DNA of 64,000 nt from Gordonibacter sp. 28C (GTDB lineage: Bacteria > Actinomycetota > Coriobacteriia > Coriobacteriales > Eggerthellaceae): contig NZ_PPTR01000009.1 in NCBI RefSeq assembly GCF_003339845.1, positions 1 to 64,000 on the forward strand, written 5' to 3'. Of this stretch, positions 1-7,367 are shown in pieces. Each line of letters starts with the position of its first letter. The first letter of the stretch is position 1. The notes beneath the pieces were generated by a model that had not been told where the DNA came from, made no database searches, and worked only from the letters and a program-made list of their open reading frames with translations. The position numbers and the translations under genes were made by a program.

Positions 1-267
1 CCCCGTCCTGAGAGTTGGCCGGCGCGCTCCGTCTCAATAGGCCCTATCGCAGGGCTCGCGTCAGCATGCCCTGCTTCTCTAGGAAAGCGTGAAAAGATGA
101 GTTGACAAAACTATAGAAACACCCCCCCTGTCATCCTGAGCGAAGCGAACGCAGTGAGCGCAGCCGAAGGATCTCTGCCACCGGCAAGCGATGCCGCTCT
201 TCAAGTTTCTGACATTCGCCGAGACATCCTCCTGCCCCGCAGCGTGTTAGGGGCAGGAGGTGAGAAC
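1..267. other. Upstream region without a supported gene
   Basis: No convincing coding frame is seen before the sigma factor. A TTGACA at 103-108 has no -10 box at normal spacing. The part at 130-175 is a dispersed intergenic repeat, which also makes an in-frame upstream ATG at 154 an unlikely start for the sigma gene. Confidence 0.5.
130..175 (+). repeat. Dispersed CATCCTGAGCG-type intergenic repeat, copy 1
   Basis: Begins with GTCATCCTGAGCG and ends with GAAGGATCTC. Related copies occur near 18811, 18875-18991 and 27610-27738 (the last as an inverted pair). All are intergenic, and no coding function is seen. Confidence 0.75.
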
Positions 268-906
268 GTGAGACGAAAAGAACGAAGCGCCGACAAGCGC
301 CCAGAGACGCAACCGGGCGCACGCGCTGATGGACGCCCGGGCAAGAGCCTGCTGAGATCGGACGTCTTCATCCGGCAGGCCATGAACGCTTGGGGTGGGT
401 CGGTCTGGCGGCTGTCTCTTGCGCAGACGGGTTCGAAGGAGGACGCCGAGGACGTCTATCAGGACGTGTTCGTGAGGCTCGCCCAAAGCACGGCGGCGTT
501 TTCAAGCGACGAGCATCTGAAGGCCTGGCTGCTGCGGGTGGCCGTCAACCGGTGTCATGACGTGGCCCGCTTGCGCAGCCGCCGCCCGGCGGTGCCTCTC
601 GACAGCATTCCCTTCGAGCCGTCCGATACGGGCCCGCTTGCGCCTGACGAAGTGCGCGCTCTTTGGGAGGCAGTGGAGGCTCTGCCCGAAAACGGGCGCG
701 CCGTTATCCACCTTTATTATTACGAAGGCTATTCAGGAAAAGAGATCGCGGACTTGCTCGACCTTGAGCCGTCCACGGTGCGCACGCGCCTGCAACGGGC
801 GCGCGTCCAGCTGAGAGCATCTTTGGGAGGTGTCGACCATGACCTATGTAAACCAGTACAAAGCGATGATGGACCAAGCGGAGCCGCCCGCTCATGTGCA
901 GGATGA
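268..906 (+). CDS. ECF-type RNA polymerase sigma factor
   Basis: Sigma-70 family protein of about 212 residues. Region 2 is visible in the helix with EDAEDVYQDVFVRLAQ and AWLLRVAVNRCHD; region 4 in LPENGRAVIHLYYYEGYSGKE followed by a helix-turn-helix (IADLLDLEPSTVRTRLQRAR). This two-domain architecture is that of ECF sigma factors, which direct polymerase to stress or envelope regulons. The GTG at 268 was chosen because AGGAGG lies 7 bases upstream (255-260); the longer frame from 154 would begin inside a repeat. The 3' end overlaps the next gene by 68 bases, suggesting translational coupling with a membrane partner that may regulate it. The regulon cannot be inferred. Confidence 0.88.
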   Translation: MRRKERSADKRPETQPGARADGRPGKSLLRSDVFIRQAMNAWGGSVWRLSLAQTGSKEDAEDVYQDVFVRLAQSTAAFSSDEHLKAWLLRVAVNRCHDVARLRSRRPAVPLDSIPFEPSDTGPLAPDEVRALWEAVEALPENGRAVIHLYYYEGYSGKEIADLLDLEPSTVRTRLQRARVQLRASLGGVDHDLCKPVQSDDGPSGAARSCAG

Positions 907-1894
907 TGTGATGGCGCGCCTCGACGCGTTGCGCGACCAGAGCGCGCCCGAGCCGCAGGCGTTTCAGGTTAAAAAGCGCCGCCGCGTGCCGTTGGCGGCG
1001 AAGATCGTGGCGGGCTCGCTGGCCGCGGTTTTGGTGGCGGGTGCCGTCATCGCCGTGCCCGCGTTGGTGCCCGGCGTGGGCACGGACCAGGGCGGATCGG
1101 AGGCGGATGCTCCAAAACTCTCGTTCGCCGACCAGTTCGGCCTCGCGCTCTACGCGGACGCGGACGAGGGCGGCCAGACGGTGAGCATTGCCACCACGGA
1201 CGAGGGCATCGTACCGTTCGGCCAAGAGGGTGCGGCACCCCCGAGCGCGCTTTCCTATCAGCTGAATCTCGCGTGCGTGGGCGAGGGAATCGAGTCCGTT
1301 ACCTATGCCATTGACGGCGAGGATGTGGCGTTCGAGCTTATCTCGATGAAAGACGCGGGTGACGGTTCGTTGATGCCCGACACTTATATGCCAGCGCAGG
1401 AGTTCACCCTCGATTACGACGATCAACAGCCGGAAGACCTCTACCGTCTGGTCAAAGTCGACTTGATGGACCCCGCATTGCGCGACCTGTACAATCGCAT
1501 GGACGACGTTATGCGGAAAATGAGGGCTGCCGACGATCCTACCGAGCAAGAGGCTTTGAACGAAGAGCTCAGAGAACTGGATCGCCAGAAGAACGATCTT
1601 GTCGAAGCCGCATATGCGGAGCTCCCTTCGGACTTTGAAGCGCGAGTTGCCATTTTTGATGAATTTTACTTCAACGCCTCCTGCGAGGCCGCCCAGAAGA
1701 TCGGCCAGGCCACACTCTCGGCCACCGCAACGTTCACCGACGGCACCACGCTTACCCGCCGCTACCGCATAGCGCCCGTCGAGAACTTCGAGCAGGTGTT
1801 CGCGGACCGCATGGCCGCCAACCGCGAGCAAGGCCGTCCCGACGACGACCCCCGCCTTACAGCGCCTCTCTTCGAGATAACCGAGGTGTCGTAG
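839..1894 (+). CDS. Membrane-anchored protein, possible anti-sigma factor
   Basis: About 351 residues: a short cytoplasmic N-terminus (residues 1-50), a basic patch KKRRR, one membrane segment at about 51-77, then a large extracytoplasmic part of about 270 residues with an acidic, Lys/Glu-rich helical stretch. The topology (short cytosolic tail, one membrane helix, external sensor) and the 68-base overlap with the ECF sigma gene fit an anti-sigma or DUF4179-like regulator, but no zinc-binding HxxxCxxC motif is seen. The start is ATG 839 with GGGAGG at 825-830. The role is inferred from position; family membership is unverified. Confidence 0.7.
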   Translation: MTYVNQYKAMMDQAEPPAHVQDDVMARLDALRDQSAPEPQAFQVKKRRRVPLAAKIVAGSLAAVLVAGAVIAVPALVPGVGTDQGGSEADAPKLSFADQFGLALYADADEGGQTVSIATTDEGIVPFGQEGAAPPSALSYQLNLACVGEGIESVTYAIDGEDVAFELISMKDAGDGSLMPDTYMPAQEFTLDYDDQQPEDLYRLVKVDLMDPALRDLYNRMDDVMRKMRAADDPTEQEALNEELRELDRQKNDLVEAAYAELPSDFEARVAIFDEFYFNASCEAAQKIGQATLSATATFTDGTTLTRRYRIAPVENFEQVFADRMAANREQGRPDDDPRLTAPLFEITEVS

Positions 1895-1937
1895 CGATGC
1901 TCCGTCGCTCGTTTTTTATTCGCGTCTAAAATCTTTC

Positions 1938-1966
1938 TTGCATCGGGAACGCAAGTCCTGTATCAT
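1938..1966 (+). promoter_or_regulatory. Promoter of tRNA-Leu
   Basis: TTGCAT (1938-1943), 17-base spacer, TATCAT (1961-1966), placed about 42 bases before the tRNA. This is one of the few places in the window with a recognisable -35 box. Confidence 0.6.
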
Positions 1967-2008
1967 TTTTCCTTGTCTCCGGCCGAGGTCGGGGATCGAA
2001 AAGCAAGT

Positions 2009-2095
2009 GCGGGTGTGGCGGAATTGGCAGACGCGTACGGTTCAGGTCCGTATGGGGGCAACCCCATGAAGGTTCAAGTCCTTTCACCCGCACCA
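2009..2095 (+). tRNA. tRNA-Leu (anticodon CAG)
   Basis: 87-base class II tRNA with the CCA end encoded. The acceptor arm pairs GCGGGTG with CACCCGC; the anticodon loop TTCAGGT carries CAG (reads CUG); there is a long variable arm (TGGGGGCAACCCCA) typical of tRNA-Leu; the T loop contains TTCAAGT. A terminator follows directly. Confidence 0.95.
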
Positions 2096-2108
2096 CTTGT
2101 TTATCTTT

Positions 2109-2136
2109 AAAACCCCGAGCCCCGGCTTGGGGTTTT
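2109..2136 (+). terminator. Rho-independent terminator after tRNA-Leu
   Basis: The stem AAACCCC/GGGGTTT encloses a GC-rich loop and is followed by T residues, 14 bases after the tRNA CCA. Confidence 0.75.
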
Positions 2137-2248
2137 CTGTTGTTTCATCCGGTTCGGGATTTGCGGGCTCCGGCTCGACGATTTTCGAGTCCGGCTCTCG
2201 ACCCTTCGAAAAGAGGTTTGTTCGGGTGTTTCTAAACGAGTCCGTCTT

Positions 2249-2275
2249 TTGAAAGGGGACAAAAACAGCTACAAT
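2249..2275 (+). promoter_or_regulatory. Candidate promoter of the HPt gene
   Basis: TTGAAA (2249-2254) and TACAAT (2270-2275) with a short 15-base spacer, about 50 bases before the HPt start codon. The spacing is suboptimal, so this is tentative. Confidence 0.4.
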
Positions 2276-2325
2276 AAGATATGCGCAGGTGGGGATGCGT
2301 GTGAACAAGGCTGGAGGCATAGCAT

Positions 2326-2679
2326 ATGGGCATGTGCGAATTATACGATGCGATGGGGGTCGAATACGACGACGTGCTCGCGTTGTTGCGGAGGGAAGAT
2401 CGCATCAAGCTGTATTTCACGCAGATGATGGAAGATCCGTCGTTTCGCGAACTTGATCGGGCGATGGCGGAACAGGAGTATTCCGCAGCCTTCAAGGCGG
2501 CCCATACGATCAAGGGCATGTGCGTGAACCTCATGATCGAGCCTCTTGCCAAGGCGTCTATCGCCCTGGTGGAGTGCCTTCGCTCCGAGCCGGTCGACGA
2601 GACCGAGGCCGCCTCGCTTTACGCACGGCTTCGCAACGAGCACGACCTGCTTCTATCTCGATGGAACGAGCTGGTATGA
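2326..2679 (+). CDS. HPt (histidine phosphotransfer) domain protein
   Basis: A 117-residue single-domain helical protein with the HPt signature AAHTIKGMCVNL; the His of HTIKG would be the phospho-accepting residue (normally HxLKG). Such proteins carry phosphate between receiver domains in multistep phosphorelays. GGAGG at 2313-2317 is well placed for ATG 2326. It ends about 50 bases before a receiver-HD-GYP gene, so the two probably form an operon. The hybrid histidine kinase at 11.5-14.3 kb ends in a receiver and would need such a partner, but that pairing is an inference. Confidence 0.85.
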   Translation: MGMCELYDAMGVEYDDVLALLRREDRIKLYFTQMMEDPSFRELDRAMAEQEYSAAFKAAHTIKGMCVNLMIEPLAKASIALVECLRSEPVDETEAASLYARLRNEHDLLLSRWNELV

Positions 2680-2731
2680 GGGGGATTTATCGAGTAGAGG
2701 GGTCGACGGCATTGATCGAAGGCGCGCAGTT

Positions 2732-4258
2732 ATGGGCGTAGCCGCGCGACAGACCATCCTCGTCGCAGACGATACGAAGCTCAACCGCACGATGCTCTCC
2801 GATATCCTCTCGGACGACTACGATGTCATCGAAGCATGCGACGGCCGCGAGGCGGTGGAGCTGCTGCGCGACCGGGAGGGGACGATCTCGCTGCTCCTGC
2901 TCGACATCGTCATGCCGAACATGGACGGGTTCGAGGTTCTCGCCTACCTGCATCGCAGCCGATGGAACAACGACCTTCCGGTTATGATAATCTCCGCCGA
3001 AACGTCGCCGGCGTACATCCGCAAAGGGTTCGAACTCGGAGTGAGCGACTACATCAGCCGCCCGTTCGATCCCGAAGTCGTGCTGCAGCGCGTGCGCAAC
3101 ACCATCGCGCTGTACGCAAAGCAGAACAAGCTCAAGGACGTGATAGCCGAGCAGGTGATGGAGCGCGAGAAAACGAGCACGCTCATGGTGGACATCCTGA
3201 GCACCATCGTGGAATTCCGCAACGGCGAATCGGGTTTGCACGTCACGCGCATCCGCATCATCGCAGAGCTTCTGCTCGAGGCGATCAAGCGACGCTTTCC
3301 CGAATACGGGCTCACGGCTTCGAAGATCGCCCTCATATCGAATGCGGCGGCCCTGCACGACATTGGCAAAATCGCCGTGCCCGACGAGATACTCAACAAG
3401 CCGGGACGGCTCACGCCCGAGGAATTCGAGATCATGAAGACCCACGCGGCCGTGGGCGACGAAATGCTCGACGGTCTTCGCTTCGGCAAGGACGAAGAGC
3501 TCGTGAAGTACGCGCGCCAGATATGCCGCTGGCACCACGAACGCTGGGACGGCGGCGGATACCCCGACGGCCTCAAAGGAACGGAGATCCCCATCGCGGC
3601 GCAGGCGGTCTCGCTCGCCGACGTGTACGACGCCCTCGTGAGCGAGCGCGTGTACAAGGAGGCGTACTCGCACGAAACGGCCGTTTCCATGATCAAGAAC
3701 GGCGAATGCGGCGCGTTCAACCCCGATCTTATGCAATGCTTCCTCGGCGAAGCCGACAGCCTGAAAGACCTCATCGCCATTCGGAGCGACCCGTCGAAGG
3801 TTCTTTTCGATGCGGGCAAGCTTTCTCGCGAGGTCCTCGAACGCAGCGAGCCGGGCCTGTCGGGCAGGACGGTCCTTCTGCTCGAACGTGAACGGGCCAA
3901 GTTCACGTTCGCCGCGTCGTTTTCCGACGGCTTGCTGTTCGATTACGACTCCGAAAGCGACACGGTCGCGTTTTCGGGGAAGGATCGGGAGCGCTTCGGC
4001 TACCCGAAGATCATCGCGGACAGCGCGGCATCGCTGATGGGCGAGGAGTCCCCCCAGGCGCTCGCCATATTGCAGCAGCGCATAGCGGGCACCTCACCCG
4101 GAGACCCTTTGACGAACGCCTGCGTGGAATTGACGTTGGCGGACGGAATACGTCGAACGTGCGAAGTGACGTGCTTGGTCGTTTGGGTCGAGGACGGGGA
4201 ACAACCGAGAAGGCTCGGAGTTGTCGGCCGCGTGGCGGTGAGAGCGACGGAATCATGA
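2732..4258 (+). CDS. Response regulator with HD-GYP phosphodiesterase domain
   Basis: About 508 residues. An N-terminal receiver (residues about 8-125) has the acidic pair D13/D14 and phospho-acceptor D58 (LLLLDIVMPNMDG). An HD-GYP domain follows (about 150-350) with ALHDIGKIAVPDEI (H209, D210), HHERWDGGGYPDGLKG (268-283) and LADVYDAL, the metal-site and GYP motifs of cyclic-di-GMP phosphodiesterases. The last 130 residues are an unassigned, possibly PAS-like domain. The receiver Lys normally before PF is Arg (SRPFDP), a conservative change. Start ATG 2732 has GAAGG 9 bases upstream. It follows the HPt gene, suggesting a phosphorelay output that lowers cyclic-di-GMP. Confidence 0.88.
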   Translation: MGVAARQTILVADDTKLNRTMLSDILSDDYDVIEACDGREAVELLRDREGTISLLLLDIVMPNMDGFEVLAYLHRSRWNNDLPVMIISAETSPAYIRKGFELGVSDYISRPFDPEVVLQRVRNTIALYAKQNKLKDVIAEQVMEREKTSTLMVDILSTIVEFRNGESGLHVTRIRIIAELLLEAIKRRFPEYGLTASKIALISNAAALHDIGKIAVPDEILNKPGRLTPEEFEIMKTHAAVGDEMLDGLRFGKDEELVKYARQICRWHHERWDGGGYPDGLKGTEIPIAAQAVSLADVYDALVSERVYKEAYSHETAVSMIKNGECGAFNPDLMQCFLGEADSLKDLIAIRSDPSKVLFDAGKLSREVLERSEPGLSGRTVLLLERERAKFTFAASFSDGLLFDYDSESDTVAFSGKDRERFGYPKIIADSAASLMGEESPQALAILQQRIAGTSPGDPLTNACVELTLADGIRRTCEVTCLVVWVEDGEQPRRLGVVGRVAVRATES

Positions 4259-4367
4259 CGGATTCCGCAGCATCGACCGACTGATGCCGCTGGTTTCTGC
4301 ACGTTTTGGTCTGTGCGCTGGCCGAGGGGCGCGCTGGCTGAGGAAGAGGGCTGACCGTCCGAGCGGA

Positions 4368-4763
4368 TCAGAGCTGCAACACCTTCGGATCCTCCGAGAA
4401 CGAATAGAAAGTCGCGGTGCCGTACCGGAACCGGAACACCGTCATGAGACCGTCGTCTTCCGAGTACACGTCGCCGAGGGCCACGGCGTTGTCGTTCATC
4501 ATGGCGATCCTCGCCTCGCGCCGAGCGTCTTCTTCGACCTCGCCGCACACGCGCATCCACGTTCCCTTGTGCATTGCGCAGATTTCGACTTTGCCGTTCT
4601 TCTTCAGTTGCCGGTACACGTCTTTTTCGTTGCTGGTCACGAAGTAAAGTTTTCCCTCGAACCCGCACACGGCGCCGAACGGACGGACGTGGGGCTGACC
4701 GTCCTCGCTCGTCGCAAGGTAGAACATCCCGCAGGACTTCAGATAGAGCAAAACCTCGTCCAT
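4368..4763 (-). CDS. Pyridoxamine 5'-phosphate oxidase-like FMN split-barrel protein
   Basis: 131 residues with the split-barrel pattern: FYLATSEDGQPHVRPFGAV near the N-terminus, then KLYFVTSNEKDVYRQL and a WMRVCGEV strand. Family members bind FMN or a related flavin and reduce or oxidise small substrates; the substrate here is unknown. A strong AAAGGAG lies before the ATG on the minus strand. It stands alone, convergent with the HD-GYP gene. Confidence 0.82.
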   Translation of the reverse strand: MDEVLLYLKSCGMFYLATSEDGQPHVRPFGAVCGFEGKLYFVTSNEKDVYRQLKKNGKVEICAMHKGTWMRVCGEVEEDARREARIAMMNDNAVALGDVYSEDDGLMTVFRFRYGTATFYSFSEDPKVLQL

Positions 4764-5081
4764 AATGAATATCTCCTTTCGCGCGGATCGCTCAACGTGT
4801 CAACAGGCGTCGCTCCGTCTCGCGCGGCTCGAAGGTCAAGCGCTGCAATCGGTTCCGACGGGTGCTTCAGTTGAATATAGTACCTGATTGATAGTCGATT
4901 CCATTGGCCAAAACATCCTCGGTCCCTGGAAACGTGCTTCATTCTGTTGGCAATGCGACACCTGAGCGTTAACGGGCCGTTACGAACGTCAAATCATTCT
5001 TTGATATACCTAGTCTGTACGTTCCCATGCACAGATCGAGGGAGCTGCCTGGAAGGGCTTCCAAGATCAGGAGGTTTTCAA
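4764..5081. other. Intergenic region between divergent genes
   Basis: No coding frame is supported. It must hold the promoters of both flanking divergent genes. A 13-base palindrome TAACGG-G-CCGTTA at 4970-4982 is a possible operator, and an A/T-rich stretch follows near 4990-5020. No confident -35/-10 pair was found. Confidence 0.4.
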
Positions 5082-6359
5082 ATGCTACAGAAAACAACGC
5101 GTCAGCCGCTGGAGGCGCGCCCTGCACGCACGCTTTTGTTTGTTGCCGTGGCGCTTGCGTTCGCCTTTGTCTTGGCGGCAATGCCGAAAACGGCTTTCGC
5201 CGCACAGGAAACCCAGGACGGCGTAAAGCTCACCATCGACACCGAGAAAACCGAGTACGCTGCCGGCGATACCATCAAGGGCCGCGCGGTGGTCGAGAAC
5301 ACCAACGGCTTTCCCGTGCAGGACGTGAAGCTGACCGTCGATCTGCCGAACGATCCGTCGTTCACCATCGTTCCCCCCGAGGCTACCGCCGCGTTGCTCG
5401 GGCCGGGGGAGACGCTTGCCATCGACTTCGAGGCTGTTTTGCCCTTGGGCAACGGGGGCGGCGACAAGGGAACAGCCGGGCCTTCGACGCCCAAAAACGC
5501 CTCAGCGCTGGCGAACACGGGCGACGGGTTGCCCGGAGCCTTGGTCGCCGCAGGGGTGCTGGTCGCCGCAGGCGCCATCGCCGTGGCCGCGCACCGTCGC
5601 AAGGTCAAGTTGGGCGACGTGATGGTGCTCATGCTGGTGGCGGCTCTCGCGGCGCCGGTCGCGGTCGCCGGTATGCCGGGGGTGGGCGAGGCGCACGCCG
5701 ATCCATCGTCGCTGCACGCAACCCACTCCATCAAGGCGATCGACGACCAAAAGGACCTCAAGGCCGCGGCGATCTACACCATTCCCGCGCCAGGTCCCAC
5801 CACGCAGACGATTTCGTTCCCAAAGACGGATTCAAGCACCGGCCTTCCGCTTGCCGGTGCCGAGTTCGCGCTTTCCGATGGCGGCCTCACCCTTACGGCC
5901 GTGTCGAACGGGGAGGGCGTCGTAACCTTCTCCGACGTGCCCTTTGGAAGCTACAGCCTGGTCGAGAGCCAGGCCCCCGCAGGATATTTGGACGATCCGA
6001 CGATCCATGCCGTGGAGGTCGACTCGAACGGCGCGATAATCGACGGGGCGCCCATGGGACAGTTCTCGGTTGCGAACACGCCGCGGCCTGTGGCGAAAAC
6101 GCCTCCTCCGTGGATCGACGTGATCTACCAAGGTGACAATGCGGTTTACGGAAAAGGCCAGCCTGGCGCGAGTCTGGTGGTCGTTTGGCCGAATGGGGAG
6201 AGATCCCTGGAGACCACAGTGAGTGCGGGCGGCGATTGGATGATGCGTGTTCCTTTGACGGTCCGACTTATGCGATATGACATAGTCAAGGCCCAGCAGA
6301 CACTTCCCGCCATGCTTCCCAGCGACTTTGCAGAGCAAGAAGTCATTGTGCTAATGTAG
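5082..6359 (+). CDS. Secreted/surface protein with SpaA (CnaB)-type domain and internal anchor-like segment
   Basis: About 425 residues. A signal peptide (residues 1-40, ending KTAFAAQ) precedes a beta domain (TEKTEYAAGDTIKGRAVVEN, DUF11-like). Then comes LANTGDGLPG plus a hydrophobic stretch and HRRK, which looks like a sortase anchor but lies mid-protein. A second hydrophobic segment ending GEAHAD follows, then a SpaA/CnaB domain (SFPKTDSSTGLPLAGAEFAL ... VESQAPAGYLDD) and a short Ig-like tail. ATG 5082 has AGGAGG upstream. Known SpaA-type domains form isopeptide-stabilised adhesin modules; the membrane topology here is unusual. Confidence 0.75.
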   Translation: MLQKTTRQPLEARPARTLLFVAVALAFAFVLAAMPKTAFAAQETQDGVKLTIDTEKTEYAAGDTIKGRAVVENTNGFPVQDVKLTVDLPNDPSFTIVPPEATAALLGPGETLAIDFEAVLPLGNGGGDKGTAGPSTPKNASALANTGDGLPGALVAAGVLVAAGAIAVAAHRRKVKLGDVMVLMLVAALAAPVAVAGMPGVGEAHADPSSLHATHSIKAIDDQKDLKAAAIYTIPAPGPTTQTISFPKTDSSTGLPLAGAEFALSDGGLTLTAVSNGEGVVTFSDVPFGSYSLVESQAPAGYLDDPTIHAVEVDSNGAIIDGAPMGQFSVANTPRPVAKTPPPWIDVIYQGDNAVYGKGQPGASLVVVWPNGERSLETTVSAGGDWMMRVPLTVRLMRYDIVKAQQTLPAMLPSDFAEQEVIVLM

Positions 6360-6379
6360 ACGTGATAGTTTTTCTTGAA

Positions 6380-6409
6380 CAGGGGGGCTCATCGATGAGC
6401 CCCCCTTTC
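6380..6409 (+). terminator. Rho-independent terminator after the SpaA-type gene
   Basis: Perfect dyad GGGGGGCTCAT/ATGAGCCCCCC around a CG centre, followed by TTTCG, about 25 bases after the stop codon. Confidence 0.75.
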
Positions 6410-6467
6410 GATGCATTCGCATCGAGGACGATCAAAGGGTCTTTTATGGCCCACTGCTCCTGCGCGC

Positions 6468-7055
6468 CTATGCCTCCATCTGGTCGATCAGAACCAGCAG
6501 TTCCTGTTTCTTGTGGATACCCAGCTTGGCGTAGATGCGCTTGTTGTGCGTGCGCATGGTGTTCTCGGATATGAACAGCATCTCGGCGATGGCGGGTCCC
6601 GAGTGGCCTCGGGCGATGAGCTCCATGACCTCGGTCTCGCGTCCCGACAGCCCGTACAGCTCGCTCAATTGCTGGCAGCGTTTCGAAAGACGGTCCACAA
6701 TGGGCGCTTCGGCGCGGTCGCGCAAAAGCGCCTCGCCGGCACCGACCTGCGTTCTCCGGCTCCTCGCATCGCCGAGTCGTCCGGTTCTGCCGCGCGAAGC
6801 CGCTCCTTCGCTGTCGGATCCTTTTCTGAATGCAAACGGGAGGTCGCTTTTCGAGCAGAAATGACGGTAGTGTACGGATTCCGCGGCTCTAAGCCCAGCT
6901 CGGAGGAACAAGAGCGCTTTCTGAAGGCCCCTCGCATCCGTGGGCCTGATTGCCAAACAGCGTGACCAGGGAAAACGTTGCTGCCTAGTCCAAGTGCCAG
7001 AGCTTTGGCGTACCCTACCGTGATTTTTGTTCAGGAAACGGTGTTCGTTTTGCAC
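6468..7055 (-). CDS. LuxR-type HTH protein, probably an N-terminally degraded remnant
   Basis: Only the last 65-70 residues look like a real domain: LSGRETEVMELIARGHSGP, then IAEMLFISENTMRTHNKRIY and AKLGIHKK, a complete LuxR-type HTH. The preceding 125 residues are Arg/Ser-rich low-quality sequence in every frame, and the GTG start at 7055 has no ribosome binding site. Regulators of this type in Eggerthellaceae often carry a 12-helix membrane sensor N-terminally; nothing hydrophobic survives here. I read it as the 3' remnant of such a gene, although a short HTH-only protein from an internal start cannot be excluded. Confidence 0.5.
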   Translation of the reverse strand: MQNEHRFLNKNHGRVRQSSGTWTRQQRFPWSRCLAIRPTDARGLQKALLFLRAGLRAAESVHYRHFCSKSDLPFAFRKGSDSEGAASRGRTGRLGDARSRRTQVGAGEALLRDRAEAPIVDRLSKRCQQLSELYGLSGRETEVMELIARGHSGPAIAEMLFISENTMRTHNKRIYAKLGIHKKQELLVLIDQMEA

Positions 7056-7367
7056 GGAGCCGATTCTCGAGGCCGCGTTCCGCTTTATGGAGTGCCAAGT
7101 GAACCCAGTTGGCCCTTGGAGCAGGGCCTCTCGGGGCCAGGTCGGGGTCGCATCGCCGAACCGGCTTCAGCACGACCGCCGAACGGCTTGGCGCCGAGCA
7201 TCGCCGATCGGGCGTATGCTTGCAACGACTTGATACCGGGGAGCGGAGGCGTTCGCTGGGCGTTGTGCGCTGAAGGCGGGGGCGAAATGCGCTATCATGA
7301 TCGTCGCAGGCTCGAAACCCCGCCTGCCGCTTTCTGAAACGAACCTCAACGACTGCAGAGAAGGCGC
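7056..7367. other. Intergenic region without a supported gene
   Basis: No coherent coding frame. It probably includes decayed sequence of the neighbouring LuxR gene and the promoter of the downstream kinase. A TATCAT at 7293-7298 is a possible -10 box, but no -35 partner is seen. Confidence 0.4.

Noticed and set aside
103-108. TTGACA as a -35 box for the ECF sigma gene
   Set aside because: No -10 element at 15-19 bases; the following sequence is a C-run and a dispersed repeat.
154-267. Upstream ATG extending the sigma factor by 38 residues
   Set aside because: The added residues are encoded by an intergenic repeat, while GTG 268 has an ideal AGGAGG.
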